Positions 43,970 through 55,690 of a stretch of DNA of 64,000 bases are shown in pieces. Each line of letters starts with the position of its first letter. Position 1 is the first letter of the stretch. A model generated the notes under the pieces. The model saw only the letters and a list, made by a program, of their open reading frames with translations, ran no database searches and had not been told where the DNA came from. Origin of the DNA: Chaenocephalus aceratus (Eukaryota; Chordata; Actinopteri; Perciformes; Channichthyidae); contig CM043791.1 in NCBI GenBank assembly GCA_023974075.1, forward strand, positions 2,582,509 through 2,646,508, given 5' to 3'. The position numbers and the translations under genes are program-made.

Positions 43970-44200
43970 GTCTGCGTAATGAGCCGGCTAAAATAACTGG
44001 ATGGCCTGCCTGCCTGTCAGCCTCCATCTGGGCACAAACTTATCTCGTGCCCTCATTGGTCATGTGCGCGTTCGTGTGTGTTGGAGGAGGCGGGCTCTAT
44101 AAGGAAGTAGCAGCCTCTAGCAGATTTTCTCCGGTTGTGTATTTTCAAATTCTAGCGATCTCTAGCCGGTTTCTCTCAAATGTACCTACCCCACCTTTAA
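43970..44200 (-). mobile_element. TTAA MITE, copy 3 (half)
   Basis: Contains CAAACTTATCTCGTGCCCTC, GTGTATTTTCAAATTCTAG and the terminus CTACCCCACCTTTAA. It equals the left half of the 17019 copy in reverse. The other half is missing. Confidence 0.7.
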
Positions 44201-44640
44201 TACGCCACACATAGAAAACACAATGATTGTTCACGAGTCCCAACACACGAGTCCAAGTCGAGTCTGAAGTCTTTTGGCCACGAGTCCAAGTCAAGTCTGA
44301 AGTCTCTGTGTGCGACTTAAGTGCGACTCGAGTCCGAGTCGCAGACTCGAGTCCCCATCTCTGAATTCTATCGCTCGAAGTGGAGTCGAAAGAGATGAGT
44401 TTTCAGTCTGGAAGATGTGTAAGCTTTCTGCCGTCCTGATGTCAATGGGAGCTCATTCCACCATCTTGGAGCCAGGACTAGCAAACCCACGTGTTTCTGC
44501 TGATGGGAACTTGGGTCCCCCTCGCAGCGAGGGTGCAGCGAGCCGATTGGCTGATGCAGAGCGGAGTGCACGTGCTGGGGTGTACAGTTTAACCATGTCC
44601 TGGATGTAGGAAGGGCCAGATCCATTCACATTCACATTAA

Positions 44641-45950
44641 CCATATTACCATGGGACACGGGGACACAGCAAATACATGCTGCCATCACATGAAGTTAGA
44701 GGCCTTTGCAGATTTAAAACCAGTGCCAAATCTGTAACATCTGTAAAGTTGTTGTGAAACTACAGAAACAAACTCTCAATGGCCACCAGTCTGCAGATCA
44801 CACATCCATTTAGCAAAAGATGTAACAAAGATGTTCACACTGCCGACAGTCATTGTTTCAAACAGTGTGAACACATTTAACGCAGAATGCTCATTCATTT
44901 GTTTCCCTGGACCACGATGGCTGCATCGTGCGGTCAGACCCTGGGAGGACCGCTCACTGAGGAAGGCCATACTCATGTCCTTTTGAAGCACATTAAATAA
45001 TAGGTTAGCGCATCAGAGATAATGAATTAGGTAATTGCATACTTTTTAAACTCTTAGCTAATTCAGAGCCATTATTACCAGCTGCTAAAGCAATGCTGCT
45101 ATTGTTTTCACCTATTGAGTCTGCATGTGTGTCGTCATGGCAACGTGGTCCTGAAGACACACAGAGGTGCTTTTGAGTACTTTACCTAGTGTTTAAAAGC
45201 ATGTGGACAGATTTAGTAGATAACCTTTAGTGTATCTTCTCATCTGTTAGCAGGTTCCATACAATACTTGAGCTGGAGCAGAAGAGCAGAAGCCACTTTT
45301 CAAATGTTACACAATCCTTTTCCCACGCCCTTGCTGCCAACACCTATCCACGCTGAACGCTGCTAAGACATTATTGATTGGGGTGTGGCCAAAAGTGCAA
45401 TATGCTTCAGAATGTAGCTGACAGAGAGCAGTGCTTTTGTCCTGTGCCACTGTGCCGTGGATTTTATTTTATTTCAAGATTTGTAATGACGTGGCTAAAC
45501 TCCTTGAAAAGGTCCCCTTCCTTTTCTCCAAGGTACACGACAAGGCAGCGGATGGCTAGTTCTCTGCGTACTTCATTGTATTGTGCTCTTTTTGAAAAAG
45601 TAAAAAAAGAGAAAAGACCTAAATGAATATATTCTGAATGGGAGACTGCCAACAACTTGCATTTCAATGACAACTCTAAATAAGGATCCTACCTCAAGAA
45701 GCATCCTTGATCTGCTTCACGAGATTCATTTTTAATAAAAAGCGATATCACAATAGTAACCAAAGTATTTGTACTCTCACAGTAGCCTATACTTTGTACC
45801 CTCTCACAGAACTATCCACAGTTCAAAGGCTGCTAAGTTTGCCCATACAGTGCAACTACAAGGCTATCTACTGTATTGGAATGACACAAGATGACACTCA
45901 CCTTAAAATGTCCTTTGTATATTTCTATTTGTCTTAACTGTGGGAACTTG
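44641..45950. other. Interior of the nested elements, no gene
   Basis: Unrecognised sequence between the LINE fragment and the right subterminal repeats. No coding match. Confidence 0.4.
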
Positions 45951-46398
45951 TCCCGGCATGTTAAGTGGGAGTGGACTTGAAATCCTTAACTCAAGGTGCA
46001 GAACAAAGTTATCAAGCCGATTGCATTACTTACTACAACTTGAATTTAGTTTGAAGTCACTTAACGCAGAAATCAGAGTTCAAATTACACACAATATTAA
46101 GTTGATGTAATTACCAACATTATTACGTCAACACAACTTATAAATTCATGTTTGCAACTTAAAATGTTTATCTAAATCAATTAACTCACATTTTTATCTT
46201 GCAACCATGCATTTAATGAAGTGGAGGTGAAAGGTCGCCTGCATTCGTTTTTAGAGTGTACTTAACCAAGATGCAGCTGTGAATGGTGTACTTCTACTCC
46301 ACTACATGTATTTAATACCTTTAGTTACCTCACAGATGAATGATGTGAAATACAATCAAGTGTTGAATCAGACTTTAGTTCCACCTGGAGTAAATCCA

Positions 46399-46494
46399 CC
46401 AGCTACCCTGCAGTCTACAAAGTACTTCAGACTAGCTGCACCTTCACCAGCTACCCTGCAGTCTACAAAGTACTTCAGACTAGCTGCACCTTCA
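46399..46494. repeat. 48-bp tandem duplication
   Basis: Two identical copies of CCAGCTACCCTGCAGTCTAC continuing to GCACCTTCA, with the start of a third. It is part of the outer hAT right end. Confidence 0.9.
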
Positions 46495-46737
46495 CCAGCT
46501 TTGAGAACACTTTCATGATCAATCATTATAAAACATATCATATATATTATTCTGAGATGGACCAATCTGCACAACGACTACTTTTACTGTCGCTACTTTA
46601 ACTATATTTTGATGAGAATACTTTTCTACAACTAACATTTTGATTGCAGGACTTTTACTGTAACATTCCTCCTCTCTGGTACTTCTACGTTGACTTAAGT
46701 ACAAGATCTGAGTGCTTTTCCCGCCTCTGGTTGCATA

Positions 46738-47438
46738 GTTGATTTTTTTTTATTACACTTAAATCATACAAAGGAAAATCCAAAATCTGCACTGTACATT
46801 TTTTTTAACATCTTAACTAAAGGAAACAAGAATTTTGAATGTGGCTTTATCCAATATTCAGATTTCAGATTAGTGCATATTAAATGAGATAACTGGATAT
46901 TTACACGAACCATTTCAAACAACCTCGATACGAAAAGGTAATTAAATGAATTGAGTCTGGTGGGGAAAAGTAATGGTGATATATATAAGTCTCCCCTCAG
47001 GAGTTTAACTCTTAAAGTGCAGTAGTACTATTCTTTCTTCCTGGTGACTGTTTGCCCCATCAGTAGTACCAGTAGCAATAGTTCTAGTTGAAGTATAACT
47101 ATATCACCAGGAGTATACTCACATAGTACATAGTCGTATGCAGTAGCAGTTGTACTGAAAGGCTTCAGAACTATTACTGGAGCAGCAGAAGTAAAATCAT
47201 ATTTTTAAATAGTATTTACTTACAGTGTACCTGTACATGTACACATATGTACCAGGGACCAATATGTACATTTAGGGAAGACAGGGGTAACTCTTTGCAA
47301 ACTTAAAAATGTATCGGTATTTTTTAACTATTTAGACAAGTTTGACTATTACTTAGCAACAAACTGGACGGCTGGGGGAAGATGGATGAATACGTTTGGT
47401 AGTACACTGGACCAGGACACTTGAAGTACCAGAATGTG

Positions 47439-47492
<54 letters not shown>

Positions 47493-48246
47493 CGGTTGTT
47501 GGTACTTACAGAGGGTACATATGAGTTTTTACTTTGGATTAACACTAACAAGTAACTTCTTCTGTTGTTAAGAGTTGTAAGAAGTAGTCCCTGTAATAGA
47601 AGGAGTGGCATAGTAAGAATAGCACTGTAGCTGTAATGACTGCACACTGGGCTTTTTCCATGTTCTTCTGCCACCATGTCTCCATGATGTCACTGACTGC
47701 AGCGGCCAATGAAAGGTTCACAGAACACACAGGAAACAGGAAATGACACTTAGGTCAACAAATGAGTTCCAAGCCCTCTCTGTCAGAGCCTTCAGTGAGA
47801 CTCTGAGTCTCAGCTCACAGCAGACCTGCTGCTCACGCTGTCATGCACTTAAAGCATGCTCACTTCAAAGCACACAGAGAACATCCATTCAATAAGTGAG
47901 GTTGTTTTAATCGCTGCTGTGATCCAAACAGTTTCCACAGGCCCACTTGTCTTGGTCTCCTTCCCGGCCGGGCTCGTGTTCTCCTCCTTCCCTTCACCCT
48001 CTCTCACTGTATTCCCACCTCATCTTCACTCCACAAACCTGCACATGTGTCCTCCTCACATGACACGATGCTAGCCTTCACATCTGTGGTGGCCCCCAAC
48101 CTCCTCAACCAGGGTTGGAGTTATGTGGGAGCCAATGGGAGCTGAGCTCCCATAAGGAGAGTCTGAGCTCCTATGAGAGCAGTGAACTCATACAACCATT
48201 ATGTTAATCACAAATAATGCATGTGTCAATGTAATGAGTGTTATTT

Positions 48247-48303
<57 letters not shown>

Positions 48304-48389
48304 ATGCGTGCACGCATGTGCGTGAACACACGTTAGTTTTAAAGACCCCCATACAGCTCAGATTGTAACTCGACCTCTCCTCCCCCCAG
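46738..48389. other. HAS3 intron 1, 3' part with microsatellites
   Basis: (GTT)n at about 47440-47490 and (GT)n at 48251-48301. A near-palindrome ATGGGAGCTGAGCTCCCAT lies at 48135-48153. The acceptor CCTCTCCTCCCCCCAG ends at 48389. No other exon seen. Confidence 0.55.
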
Positions 48390-48483
48390 ATGCCCTCTCG
48401 CTGCAGGAATGCGCTGAACATCGTGACCACCACCCTCTTTGCGGCGGTGGTCCTCTTCACCATCCTGCTGGCCTATGTCACAG
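48390..48483 (+). CDS. HAS3: HAS3 coding exon 1
   Basis: The ATG is the first base after the acceptor CCCCCCAG, so all 5' UTR lies in upstream exon(s). It holds 31 codons plus one base; donor ACAG|GTGAGG. It encodes [20 protein letters not shown] and the rest of the first membrane helix. Confidence 0.93.
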
Positions 48484-51400
48484 GTGAGGGACGGTACAGA
48501 GACACATGTCCATGAGGATCACAACAAAGGATGCTCATGCATCCTAACTTGTCTTTGTATTTCAGGCTACCAGTTCATCCACACTGAGCAGCACCACCTC
48601 TCTTTCGGCCTCTATGGAGCCTTCCTCTCCCTCCACCTCTTCCTCCAGAGCCTCTTTGCTTTCCTAGAGCACCGGCAGATGAGGACCCCTGCCCGGCCGC
48701 AGCACCTCCGCCGCTCCGTTGCCCTCTGCATCGCTGCCTTCCAGGAGGACCCGGACTACTTGAGGAAGTGCCTGCGCAGCATCCGCCGGATCTCCTTCCC
48801 TGGCCTGAAGGTGGTGCTCGTGGTGGACGGGAACCGGCCAGAAGACCGCTACATGATTGACATTTTCCAGGAGGTGATGGGTGGGGCTGACCAAGCTGGC
48901 AGTATGGTGTGGAAGGGAAACTACCACAGTGATGGGGGAGGAGGGGGAGGAGTGGGAGATGGAGGAAGGAGCACGGTGCACATGGAGGAGGCTGCACGGG
49001 TGGCCCGGCTGGTCAGAGGCTGCCGGTACTCCTGCATCATGCAGGAGTGGGGGGGCAAAAGAGAGGTGATGTACACAGCCTTTAAAGCACTGGGGGACAG
49101 TGTGGACTATGTGCAGGTAAGGGCCACACACAGAACACCTATGCATGCATCAAAGTATACATGTGGCCCCTTCGCCACATCGATTGCAGAATGAAAAATG
49201 TGCTCATGTTTATTGTTGGTATTTACATCGGCCTTGCTTCCTAGCTGCTGTAAACAGCTGTCACCGTTCCTCTGAATACATTTAGACGTAAACCTGGACA
49301 TTATTTGCAAAATGTAAGCAGTGTGTGTGAAGCAGAACTGTTATTGTAGAAACACTGCAGTGTGCTTAAACAGAACCATAAGGTACATGTGGTTCTTTCG
49401 TGTCCTTACATTGCCTTTCTGTTGTCTTGAGTCTACAGAGACACAAATAACCTTAAACTACATGTTAAGGCGATTAACAATCTTAAATCAAAGAGGAAGA
49501 AGAACTATATTTGAAACTTCTGTGACTCAGCTTAAACCCGTTTATAATACAACAGCAACCTAAGACAACTACAACCATTTGACTTATTGTCTTTACCTAT
49601 ATGCCCTCCAATCCAAATGAACAACGCAGCCAGCTGCTGCAGGTCCTCTGTGCCCTGGCTTTGGGTCAAAGGTCACGTCCACAGCTGACCCAGTTCCTTG
49701 TGGTTAGAATGACCCAGCTGGGATCTCTGTCAGCAGCCTCTCATTTCACTCATGATTGTGAGCATACATACTACTCAGTGCTCTGGAACACCTGCAGCCT
49801 TCATGTGACCAAAGGATGCATATGTTTGGGTCTGTGTGGTTCTCAGAGTGACTGCACCCTCTGTGTTTGTTGTATCCTGTGTCAGGTGTCTGACTCGGAC
49901 ACCGTTCTGGACCCAGCATGTACCATCGAAATGTTGAAGATCCTTGAGGACGATCCAATGGTGGGAGGAGTTGGTGGAGACGTACAGGTACCTTTCAATT
50001 GTAAACATATTCAAATGTAAAAGTATATTTAAGCCCCAGGATGTTTAGTCTACAAGTCAACTTCGACCCTCTAAAGCAGTGGTCGCCAACCAGTCGCGAG
50101 TGTGGTGCGGGTAGATCGAGAGTGTGGTGCGGGTAGATCGAGAGTGTGGTGCGGGTAGATCGCGGACCGTTAAAAAAAAAAGTAACAAAAGAAAGAAAAA
50201 GAAAAGAAAAATAATAATGTTTGAAAAATACGTTTTTAGATGTAAACCTATCATCCACCACCCCGTTAGCAGGTGCCACTTGATTGACGTATATTTGAGA
50301 CATCTCAATAATATAATACATTAACTGTGCTTTACATGAACCTCATCATGACACAAGATAGGACGGCAGGACTGCAATTTCCCGTGTTCAGTGAATGCAA
50401 CAGAGGCAAGTCACCAGACCAATCATGGAAAATACACGTGTGCTTGTGTCATTCAAGCTCGGCTCTGTGTGTGTGTGGCAATAGCGCATTTAGTGTGATA
50501 GAGAGAGAGAGGGAGAGAGGGAGAGAGAGGGGCCGGTGCTAGCGGGGACCGTGATGTTAGCATCTGGTTAGCTAGCTGCACTAACGGACATAAGGAGCTG
50601 TTTCCACAACAAGCTGGAGGAGAGTCCTCCCCTGTCAGACTGAGGGGCTCAGGTGAGCTCAAGGACTCTCTGAGTGTTTAGAACGGTTTTGTCACAAAGT
50701 ATTCAAAAGATTATTTCCGCGGCACACCTTCATATGATCATTATAGTTATACAAACAATAAGAGAATACATGAAAAACAGGTATGAAATACTATATGGCA
50801 GTAAAACAAGAATACAGTTTAAAAGGGGAGTGATTTGTAAAATATCCATAAAGAAAAAGAAAATCTGTTTACAGTTCTGTTTCATATGGGTGAGAGAGGT
50901 ATCCATAGATCTCTTCATGTTGCTCTCAAAGTGCACCAGATTGATGCTTTCAACTTCAATGTTTAAAAAACATCTTCCCGGGGGAGCATCCCCCCGGACC
51001 CCCCTAGAGGAGGTGAAGTCCGCCTCCCACTCATAAAAAATAGCACTTTACCCCTGCCTATATATATGCTGTGAGCTGATTATGGAGCCTTCATTGTAAC
51101 AGTAATTCAGATGCAATTAGTCTATATAAAAGGCCTCAAATTGGAAGCACTGTCTGGGCCGTCTTTTTCACTCAATTCTGCAATAGGTAGATCTCACCTT
51201 TCACCTAGGCCGAGGTCGGTGATCTTGGGCTTAAAAAGGTTGGTGACCACTGCGCTAAAGGTATGTGTGAAGGCTCCTTACAGCATGGCATGAATGTACA
51301 ATTATTTTTCCTCGATAAACTTGTTCTGACTGATTTCTCTCTGCTTTTTCCATCCTCCAGATCCTAAATAAGTATGACTCGTGGATCTCATTCCTCAGTA

Positions 51401-52290
51401 GCGTGCGCTACTGGATGGCCTTCAACATCGAGCGGGCCTGCCAGTCCTACTTTGGCTGCGTCCAGTGTATCAGCGGCCCTCTGGGGATGTATAGGAACTC
51501 TTTGCTCCAGCGCTTCCTGGAGCCCTGGTACCATCAGACCTTCCTGGGCTCCAAGTGCAGCTTCGGGGACGACCGCCACCTCACCAATCGGGTTCTCAGC
51601 CTCGGCTACAAGACTAAATTTACTGCGCGATCGCAGTGCCAGACTGAGACTCCAACCCAGTATCTGCGTTGGCTTAACCAGCAGACTCGATGGAGCAAGT
51701 CTTACTTCCGTGAGTGGCTCTATAACGCCCTGTGGTTCCACAAGCACAGCCTCTGGATGACCTATGAGTCTGTGGTCACCGGCTTCTTCCCCTTTTTCCT
51801 GGTTGCCACAGTCATCCATCTCTTCTACCGTGGAAGGCTGTGGAACATTCTGCTCTTTCTATTGACGGTCCAGCTGGTTGGGATGGTGAAGGCCACCTAC
51901 GCCTGTTTCCTTCGTGGCAACCTGGTCATGATCTTCATGTCACTCTACTCTCTGCTCTACATGTCCAGCTTGCTTCCTGCCAAAATATTTGCTCTGCTCA
52001 CCATCAATAAGGCTGGATGGGGCACTTCAGGCCGCAGGAAGATCGTAGTCAACTTCATCGGCGCTGTGCCTGTCACAGTGTGGGCTCTTGTACTGCTCGG
52101 AGGTGTGATGTATACAATCTACTGTGAGACACAGGATCCGTTTAGTGAGACAGAAAAGGTCTTGTTGATAGCGGGGACGATACTCTACGCCTGCTACTGG
52201 GTCATTCTGCTGGTGCTCTACCTGGCCATCGTAGCCAAGCGATGTAACAAGAGGGAGGAGCAGTACCACCTGCCATACGCTGAGGCATAG
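48390..52290 (+). CDS. HAS3: Hyaluronan synthase 3 (gene span; spliced)
   Basis: Spliced coding sequence 48390-48483, 48566-49116, 49886-49987, 51361-52290 gives 558 residues (human HAS3: 553). It is an integral plasma-membrane GT2-family synthase that alternates GlcA and GlcNAc from UDP-sugars and extrudes hyaluronan. Visible: an N-terminal membrane segment (about residues 10-31), a second about 45-66, cytosolic GT2 core with VVDGN (D119), the DSD metal/UDP motif at 218-220, GDDRH at 318-322 and QQTRW at 356-360, then several C-terminal membrane helices. Identity to HAS3 is highest in [20 protein letters not shown] and similar blocks, and the TANGO6 neighbour supports HAS3 over HAS1 or HAS2. 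Odd: a Gly-rich loop at about 154-165 and an intron after codon 31. All junction phases agree (1, 0, 0). Confidence 0.97.
48566..49116 (+). CDS. HAS3: HAS3 coding exon 2
   Basis: Acceptor TTGTATTTCAG, donor GTGCAG|GTAAGG; phase 1 in, 0 out. It encodes [20 protein letters not shown] through [20 protein letters not shown]. It contains the Gly-rich insertion (48928-48963). Confidence 0.97.
49117..49885. other. HAS3 intron, nothing recognised
   Basis: 769 bp of unique sequence without transposon ends or exons. Confidence 0.6.
49886..49987 (+). CDS. HAS3: HAS3 coding exon 3 (DSD motif)
   Basis: Acceptor CCTGTGTCAG, donor GTACAG|GTACCT, 34 codons, phase 0 at both ends. It encodes [20 protein letters not shown] and VGGVGGDVQ. 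Contains the catalytic DxD. Confidence 0.97.
50077..51252. mobile_element. hAT element in HAS3 intron
   Basis: Ends CAGTGGTCGCCAACCAG (50077) and, on the other strand, CAGTGGTCACCAACC (ending 51252). Flanks CTCTAAAG and CGCTAAAG match at seven of eight bases. The left end has three tandem GTGTGGTGCGGGTAGATCGA units. No transposase frame is intact. Confidence 0.88.
51361..52290 (+). CDS. HAS3: HAS3 coding exon 4 (terminal)
   Basis: Acceptor CATCCTCCAG, 309 codons and TAG. It encodes [39 protein letters not shown], the QQTRW block and the C-terminal membrane helices, ending [11 protein letters not shown]. Confidence 0.98.
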   Translation: MLNKYDSWISFLSSVRYWMAFNIERACQSYFGCVQCISGPLGMYRNSLLQRFLEPWYHQTFLGSKCSFGDDRHLTNRVLSLGYKTKFTARSQCQTETPTQYLRWLNQQTRWSKSYFREWLYNALWFHKHSLWMTYESVVTGFFPFFLVATVIHLFYRGRLWNILLFLLTVQLVGMVKATYACFLRGNLVMIFMSLYSLLYMSSLLPAKIFALLTINKAGWGTSGRRKIVVNFIGAVPVTVWALVLLGGVMYTIYCETQDPFSETEKVLLIAGTILYACYWVILLVLYLAIVAKRCNKREEQYHLPYAEA

Positions 52291-53830
52291 ACATGCTAAA
52301 CACACACACAGAGTTGTACTGCAGTATGACTGTAGCAATGTCTCTGACACTGTGAACTGCTCCAGAGGTGAGCTGTGAAGCACACTTACATCTTTATGAC
52401 GAGTGCTAAGAGGTGTGAATCTGAAATCTAAGCAGCAGGAATCCACCCCAGCTGGATGAGACTCAGACGCTCAATGGTGCTTCAAATTGAAAAGCCAAAC
52501 CAAACAGAACTGATGTTGTTCAAAGAAGTAATAATGCCATGCTCAGAAGAAAATACGGTATTTCATGGGTACTGGTTAGCTGTAACTGTGACAGAAGGGT
52601 GCAGACAAGTGTTTTTAATGAATATATAGCAGCACACGGGACAACATGAGACTAAGTGATATAATGGTTTTACTTGCTGGTGTTTCAGTTATTCATGTCA
52701 TGATGAAAGTGATGAGCTGTTATGAAATGTGAAGGAGCTGAACCTCAAGAACAAACAATGATAAGTAACACAGCAAAGCAATTCTCTCGAGGCCCAGCAC
52801 TTCTATTACAAACAAAGAGGACCTCAGTCTGATAAGTGTTCGGACTGAACACAAAGCAAATGTGTGTTACCAATACCTACAAAGTAAAGAAGGGATTATA
52901 CCTGACGGATGAACATTTGCTCTGTGTCAACTTGAAATAGAAATATGAAATGAAGAACCCTAACGAGACAGGAGAATGCAGAGAGGCTGGAGTAAGTCAT
53001 TCCTCAGAGGAAACACACACAGCCTTCCACACAATGTGTGCATGAAGGCCAGCTACAGCTGGAGTCTATTCATACGGTATATTCATTGTTTGTGAACACT
53101 GGACACGGATGGTTTGTAGTTTATCAAAAGCCATGGGAACATCTGGCCCCTTCTCACCATAAAGATAGTATTTTTGCAAGTGAATCTTTGTTCAATACTC
53201 ATCATATGCTATTTTGTACTTTAGATGTCTTGCTTTCTGTAATCATTCTCCTCCATACTGGCCATGAGGTGATGTCTTTTAAAATATGAATCTTTTTCAA
53301 TCCTATTCTCAGCAGCAAAAGTAATGCTTTACAGTACTTGTTGGATTTTTCCTTTTTTTCACCCGGCCTGTCAAATATGCCTTCACCACCATCCTGGCCT
53401 CCAGCAGTGACAGCCTCCAACTGTATTACCCCTTTCCACCGCAAATCAGTCACCCAGTCGCTCTGAGATGTTTTATATGGTCACTTTTATATATGTGTAG
53501 AGGTGCCAAATGAGCCAAATATTTTACTACAGGAACCTGTTCTCTTAACTTTATACATGTTTAGATGTAATCTTTGTTTATTCATTCCATCAACAATTTA
53601 AAGACCGAAGACCAACGAGATTTCTCCTGAAGTGACTCGACAGCTTTGCTCTTAATCTGTTTATTGCTTCCAACATTACAAAATTGGACATGATTTCAGA
53701 TCATATTCGGTGAAATGTAGCCTGTGTTTCAAAAGCTAAACGCTCACACATTTTATCAAGTGTGTGAACCATTATCCTCACTGAGGAATGCATTTTAGCT
53801 TTGGGCTGTGGACATTTCCTCTTGCGTCAT
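52291..53830 (+). other. HAS3: HAS3 3' UTR and flank
   Basis: Unique AT-rich sequence after the stop. No canonical AATAAA was found before the MITE at 53831, so the polyadenylation site is not located. No other gene. Confidence 0.5.
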
Positions 53831-54345
53831 TTAAAGTGGACCTATCATGCTATATTTGAAACATATATTGTAGGACCATACCTATATAAAACATGTCTGT
53901 GAAGTTTTTTTTTCAAAATACCAAACAGATCATGCATTTTAGCCATGCCTCATTTCGCTCTATTTGCTCTTTTCCAGTCCTGTTTTTGCATGGGCTGATA
54001 CTGTGAGAAGTCTTCTTCGCTGCTTTTGTGGCAGACTACAGCGCCACTTACAGGCCTGGCATATGTACTACAGCGTCTCCAGCGCTGTCGAGCGGCAATG
54101 GCCATGGCCCAACCCCCCATCCCCCTGATAGGTGGAGAGTTGCCCATATAGGCGGAGCACCCCTTTTCTTACGTCAGAAAAATTGAAATCTGTATGAGCT
54201 CCGTTGCAGCCCCGTTTTTGGGTATGGAGGAAAAGAGAGAGGGTTGTGTTTACTGACACTTGGTGAGTTCCCTGACACACCGGGGACACATATTCATGTA
54301 TAAAAGACGTACAACGGTGCATTTTGCATGATAGGTCCCCTTTAA
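53831..54345. mobile_element. Complete TTAA MITE (AGTGGACCTATCATGC family)
   Basis: TTAA at 53831-53834 and 54342-54345. The ends read AGTGGACCTATCATGC and, on the other strand, AGGGGACCTATCATGC. The interior shares ACCATACCTATATAAA and CTATTTGCTCTTTTCCAG with 38700-38860 and CCCCGTTTTTGGGTATGGAG with 34300-34330 (other strand), linking it to the THAP fragment there. THAP plus TTAA is the Kolobok combination. Confidence 0.85.
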
Positions 54346-55690
54346 GTTGTGTTCATATTGATTCTATTTTGGGCGGGATGTCTACATTTAAACTTGAAAG
54401 TAAAAAAAGGACACAGATTAACAGGAAACTTTTTATTAGCTCGTTCTGACGTTAACCAGCGATGCAAGAGGCCTAGTCTCTTCTGTCTCAGGCCATCACA
54501 GCATACTGACATGTTCAAGTCATTAAAAATGCTTCCTTTTTTAGACACAATCCTCCCATTTATATCAAATAGAGTATGTCTCTATGAATTAAAAATGACT
54601 GCATTGAAATTCTCCCTATTGCTATTTTGTTCACTGTATTGTAAGTTTACATGAAAAGATAAATACATTTTCAGGAATCAATGTGTAAACATTAACGGCC
54701 TGAAACACTCAGACATGATCATTTACACACAACCAGTTGTAGTAATCAATGCTATTTTGTTACAATCTGCCTAGTGTCATAAAAGAGTTTGGGGTGTAGT
54801 AGCAGCTGTCACATTTGTTCAGTTCAATTGAGTTTCTGTCTTTGTTGCTAAGGAGCTGAAGCCTGTCATTTAAGGGAGAACATGAGTTCCTCCTACAGAG
54901 ACACCAGGGAACCTGCAGAGCAACCACAGCGTCTCACTCTCTGAGAGGGGGGGGGGCTCAGCAGACTGTCAAGGTTGTGAGCAGAGCAGGGTGGACCCAA
55001 ATGCAGGACACAAAGTATTGTACAACAAAAATACTTTTAATTCCAGGTTAGACAAATCAGTGGCTATGAAGCAGGATTTGCAGTTAGCGAGGTAACTTCA
55101 GGGTTAACTCTGAGTTTTTTGTCCTACGACGCTGGTTCACTTCTTACCGGGGTAGATCTCCATGGTAACTTATGCTGAACACCTAACCTGCTCCGGAGGT
55201 TTGGTTCCAGATAAGAGATCAACTCAGTGAAAGCACCGCCTGCAGACCAATCAGAGCTCAGTGTGGGGAATTTAAAGTTATCAAGTCATATTACAGAATA
55301 AAAGAAATACAGTTTAAACTTCCGTATGCAGGAAAGACGCTGACGTGTCTTATCATTCATATCACATCAACAATCACATCATCGATCATATAATATCATA
55401 ATATATCATATGTCCTTATCTGAGTCAGCTGAGCCGTATCTGGCCGTGCAACACTCACAGTGTCACACACTGGATGCAGAAGTATTATTTTAAGCAACAC
55501 ATTAAGTTGACGAAACACTCAAATGTAATGAAAGTGAGATCCACTCGTGTCTTAGACGGGGCAGTGATATCATAAAACTGTTAATGTACGCATCAAACAT
55601 ATTTGTCTAATATTATTGTTTACTTTTCATTCAGGAAGTATGACTCTGTGCTGCTGTCAGTACGCTTGTCCATGTTTGTGATTGGTCAAA
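54346..55690. other. Intergenic, with repeat fragment
   Basis: At 54975-55060 the phrase GGGTGGACCCAAATGCAGGA, then AATACTTTTAATTCCAGG, resembles a dispersed fish repeat related to the stretch at the right edge (63430-63790). No gene recognised. Confidence 0.45.

Larger units (their letters stand above)
43097..44363 (-). mobile_element. Non-autonomous hAT with perfect 8-bp duplication
   Basis: Flanked on both sides by AATTCTAT (43089-43096 and 44364-44371). Ends are CAGAGATG (left) and, on the other strand, CAGAGATGGGGACTCGAGTC. The subterminal AAGTCCAAGTCAAGTCT repeats are characteristic of one fish hAT family. It contains a BED-finger exon and part of a TTAA MITE. Confidence 0.92.
42862..44640 (-). 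mobile_element. LINE fragment (same family as 28928), split by a hAT
   Basis: It starts at the left with the ATTAC pentamer tail and GACATTTAGCTGACGCGTTT. After the hAT at 43097-44363 the body resumes (CCTGATGTCAATGGGAGCTC; minus-strand YTPARALRSASANRLAAPSL). The two parts join exactly across the hAT duplication. Confidence 0.8.
41532..46258. mobile_element. Second-layer TIR element (CACTCTAAAAAC ends)
   Basis: Left CACTCTAAAAACAAATGC, right (other strand) CACTCTAAAAACGAATGC. Flanks TACTTCTA and TACTTAAC share only five of eight bases. The subterminal regions (41560-41640, 42170-42850, 45950-46250) are rich in short TTAAGTTGA/ACTTAA repeats. It is probably a hAT-like non-autonomous family, now expanded by internal insertions. 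Confidence 0.62.
41405..46729. mobile_element. Outer hAT element (Tol2-like ends) holding a nest of insertions
   Basis: The left end CAGAGGTGTAAAGTAACTAA and right end (other strand) CAGAGGCGGGAAAAGCACTC resemble a Tol2-like hAT family with AAGTACTTGTACTTTACT-type subterminal repeats. The flanking octamers are GCTGCATG and GTTGCATA (6 of 8). Only the two end regions belong to it. The interior is a second TIR element, which itself contains LINEs and another hAT. No transposase of the outer element remains. Confidence 0.68.

Noticed and set aside
48575..49146. Minus-strand frames opposite HAS3
   Set aside because: Shadows of the GC-rich HAS3 coding exon.
51374..51819. Alternative frames over the HAS3 terminal exon
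   Set aside because: Out-of-frame readings of the HAS3 coding sequence.
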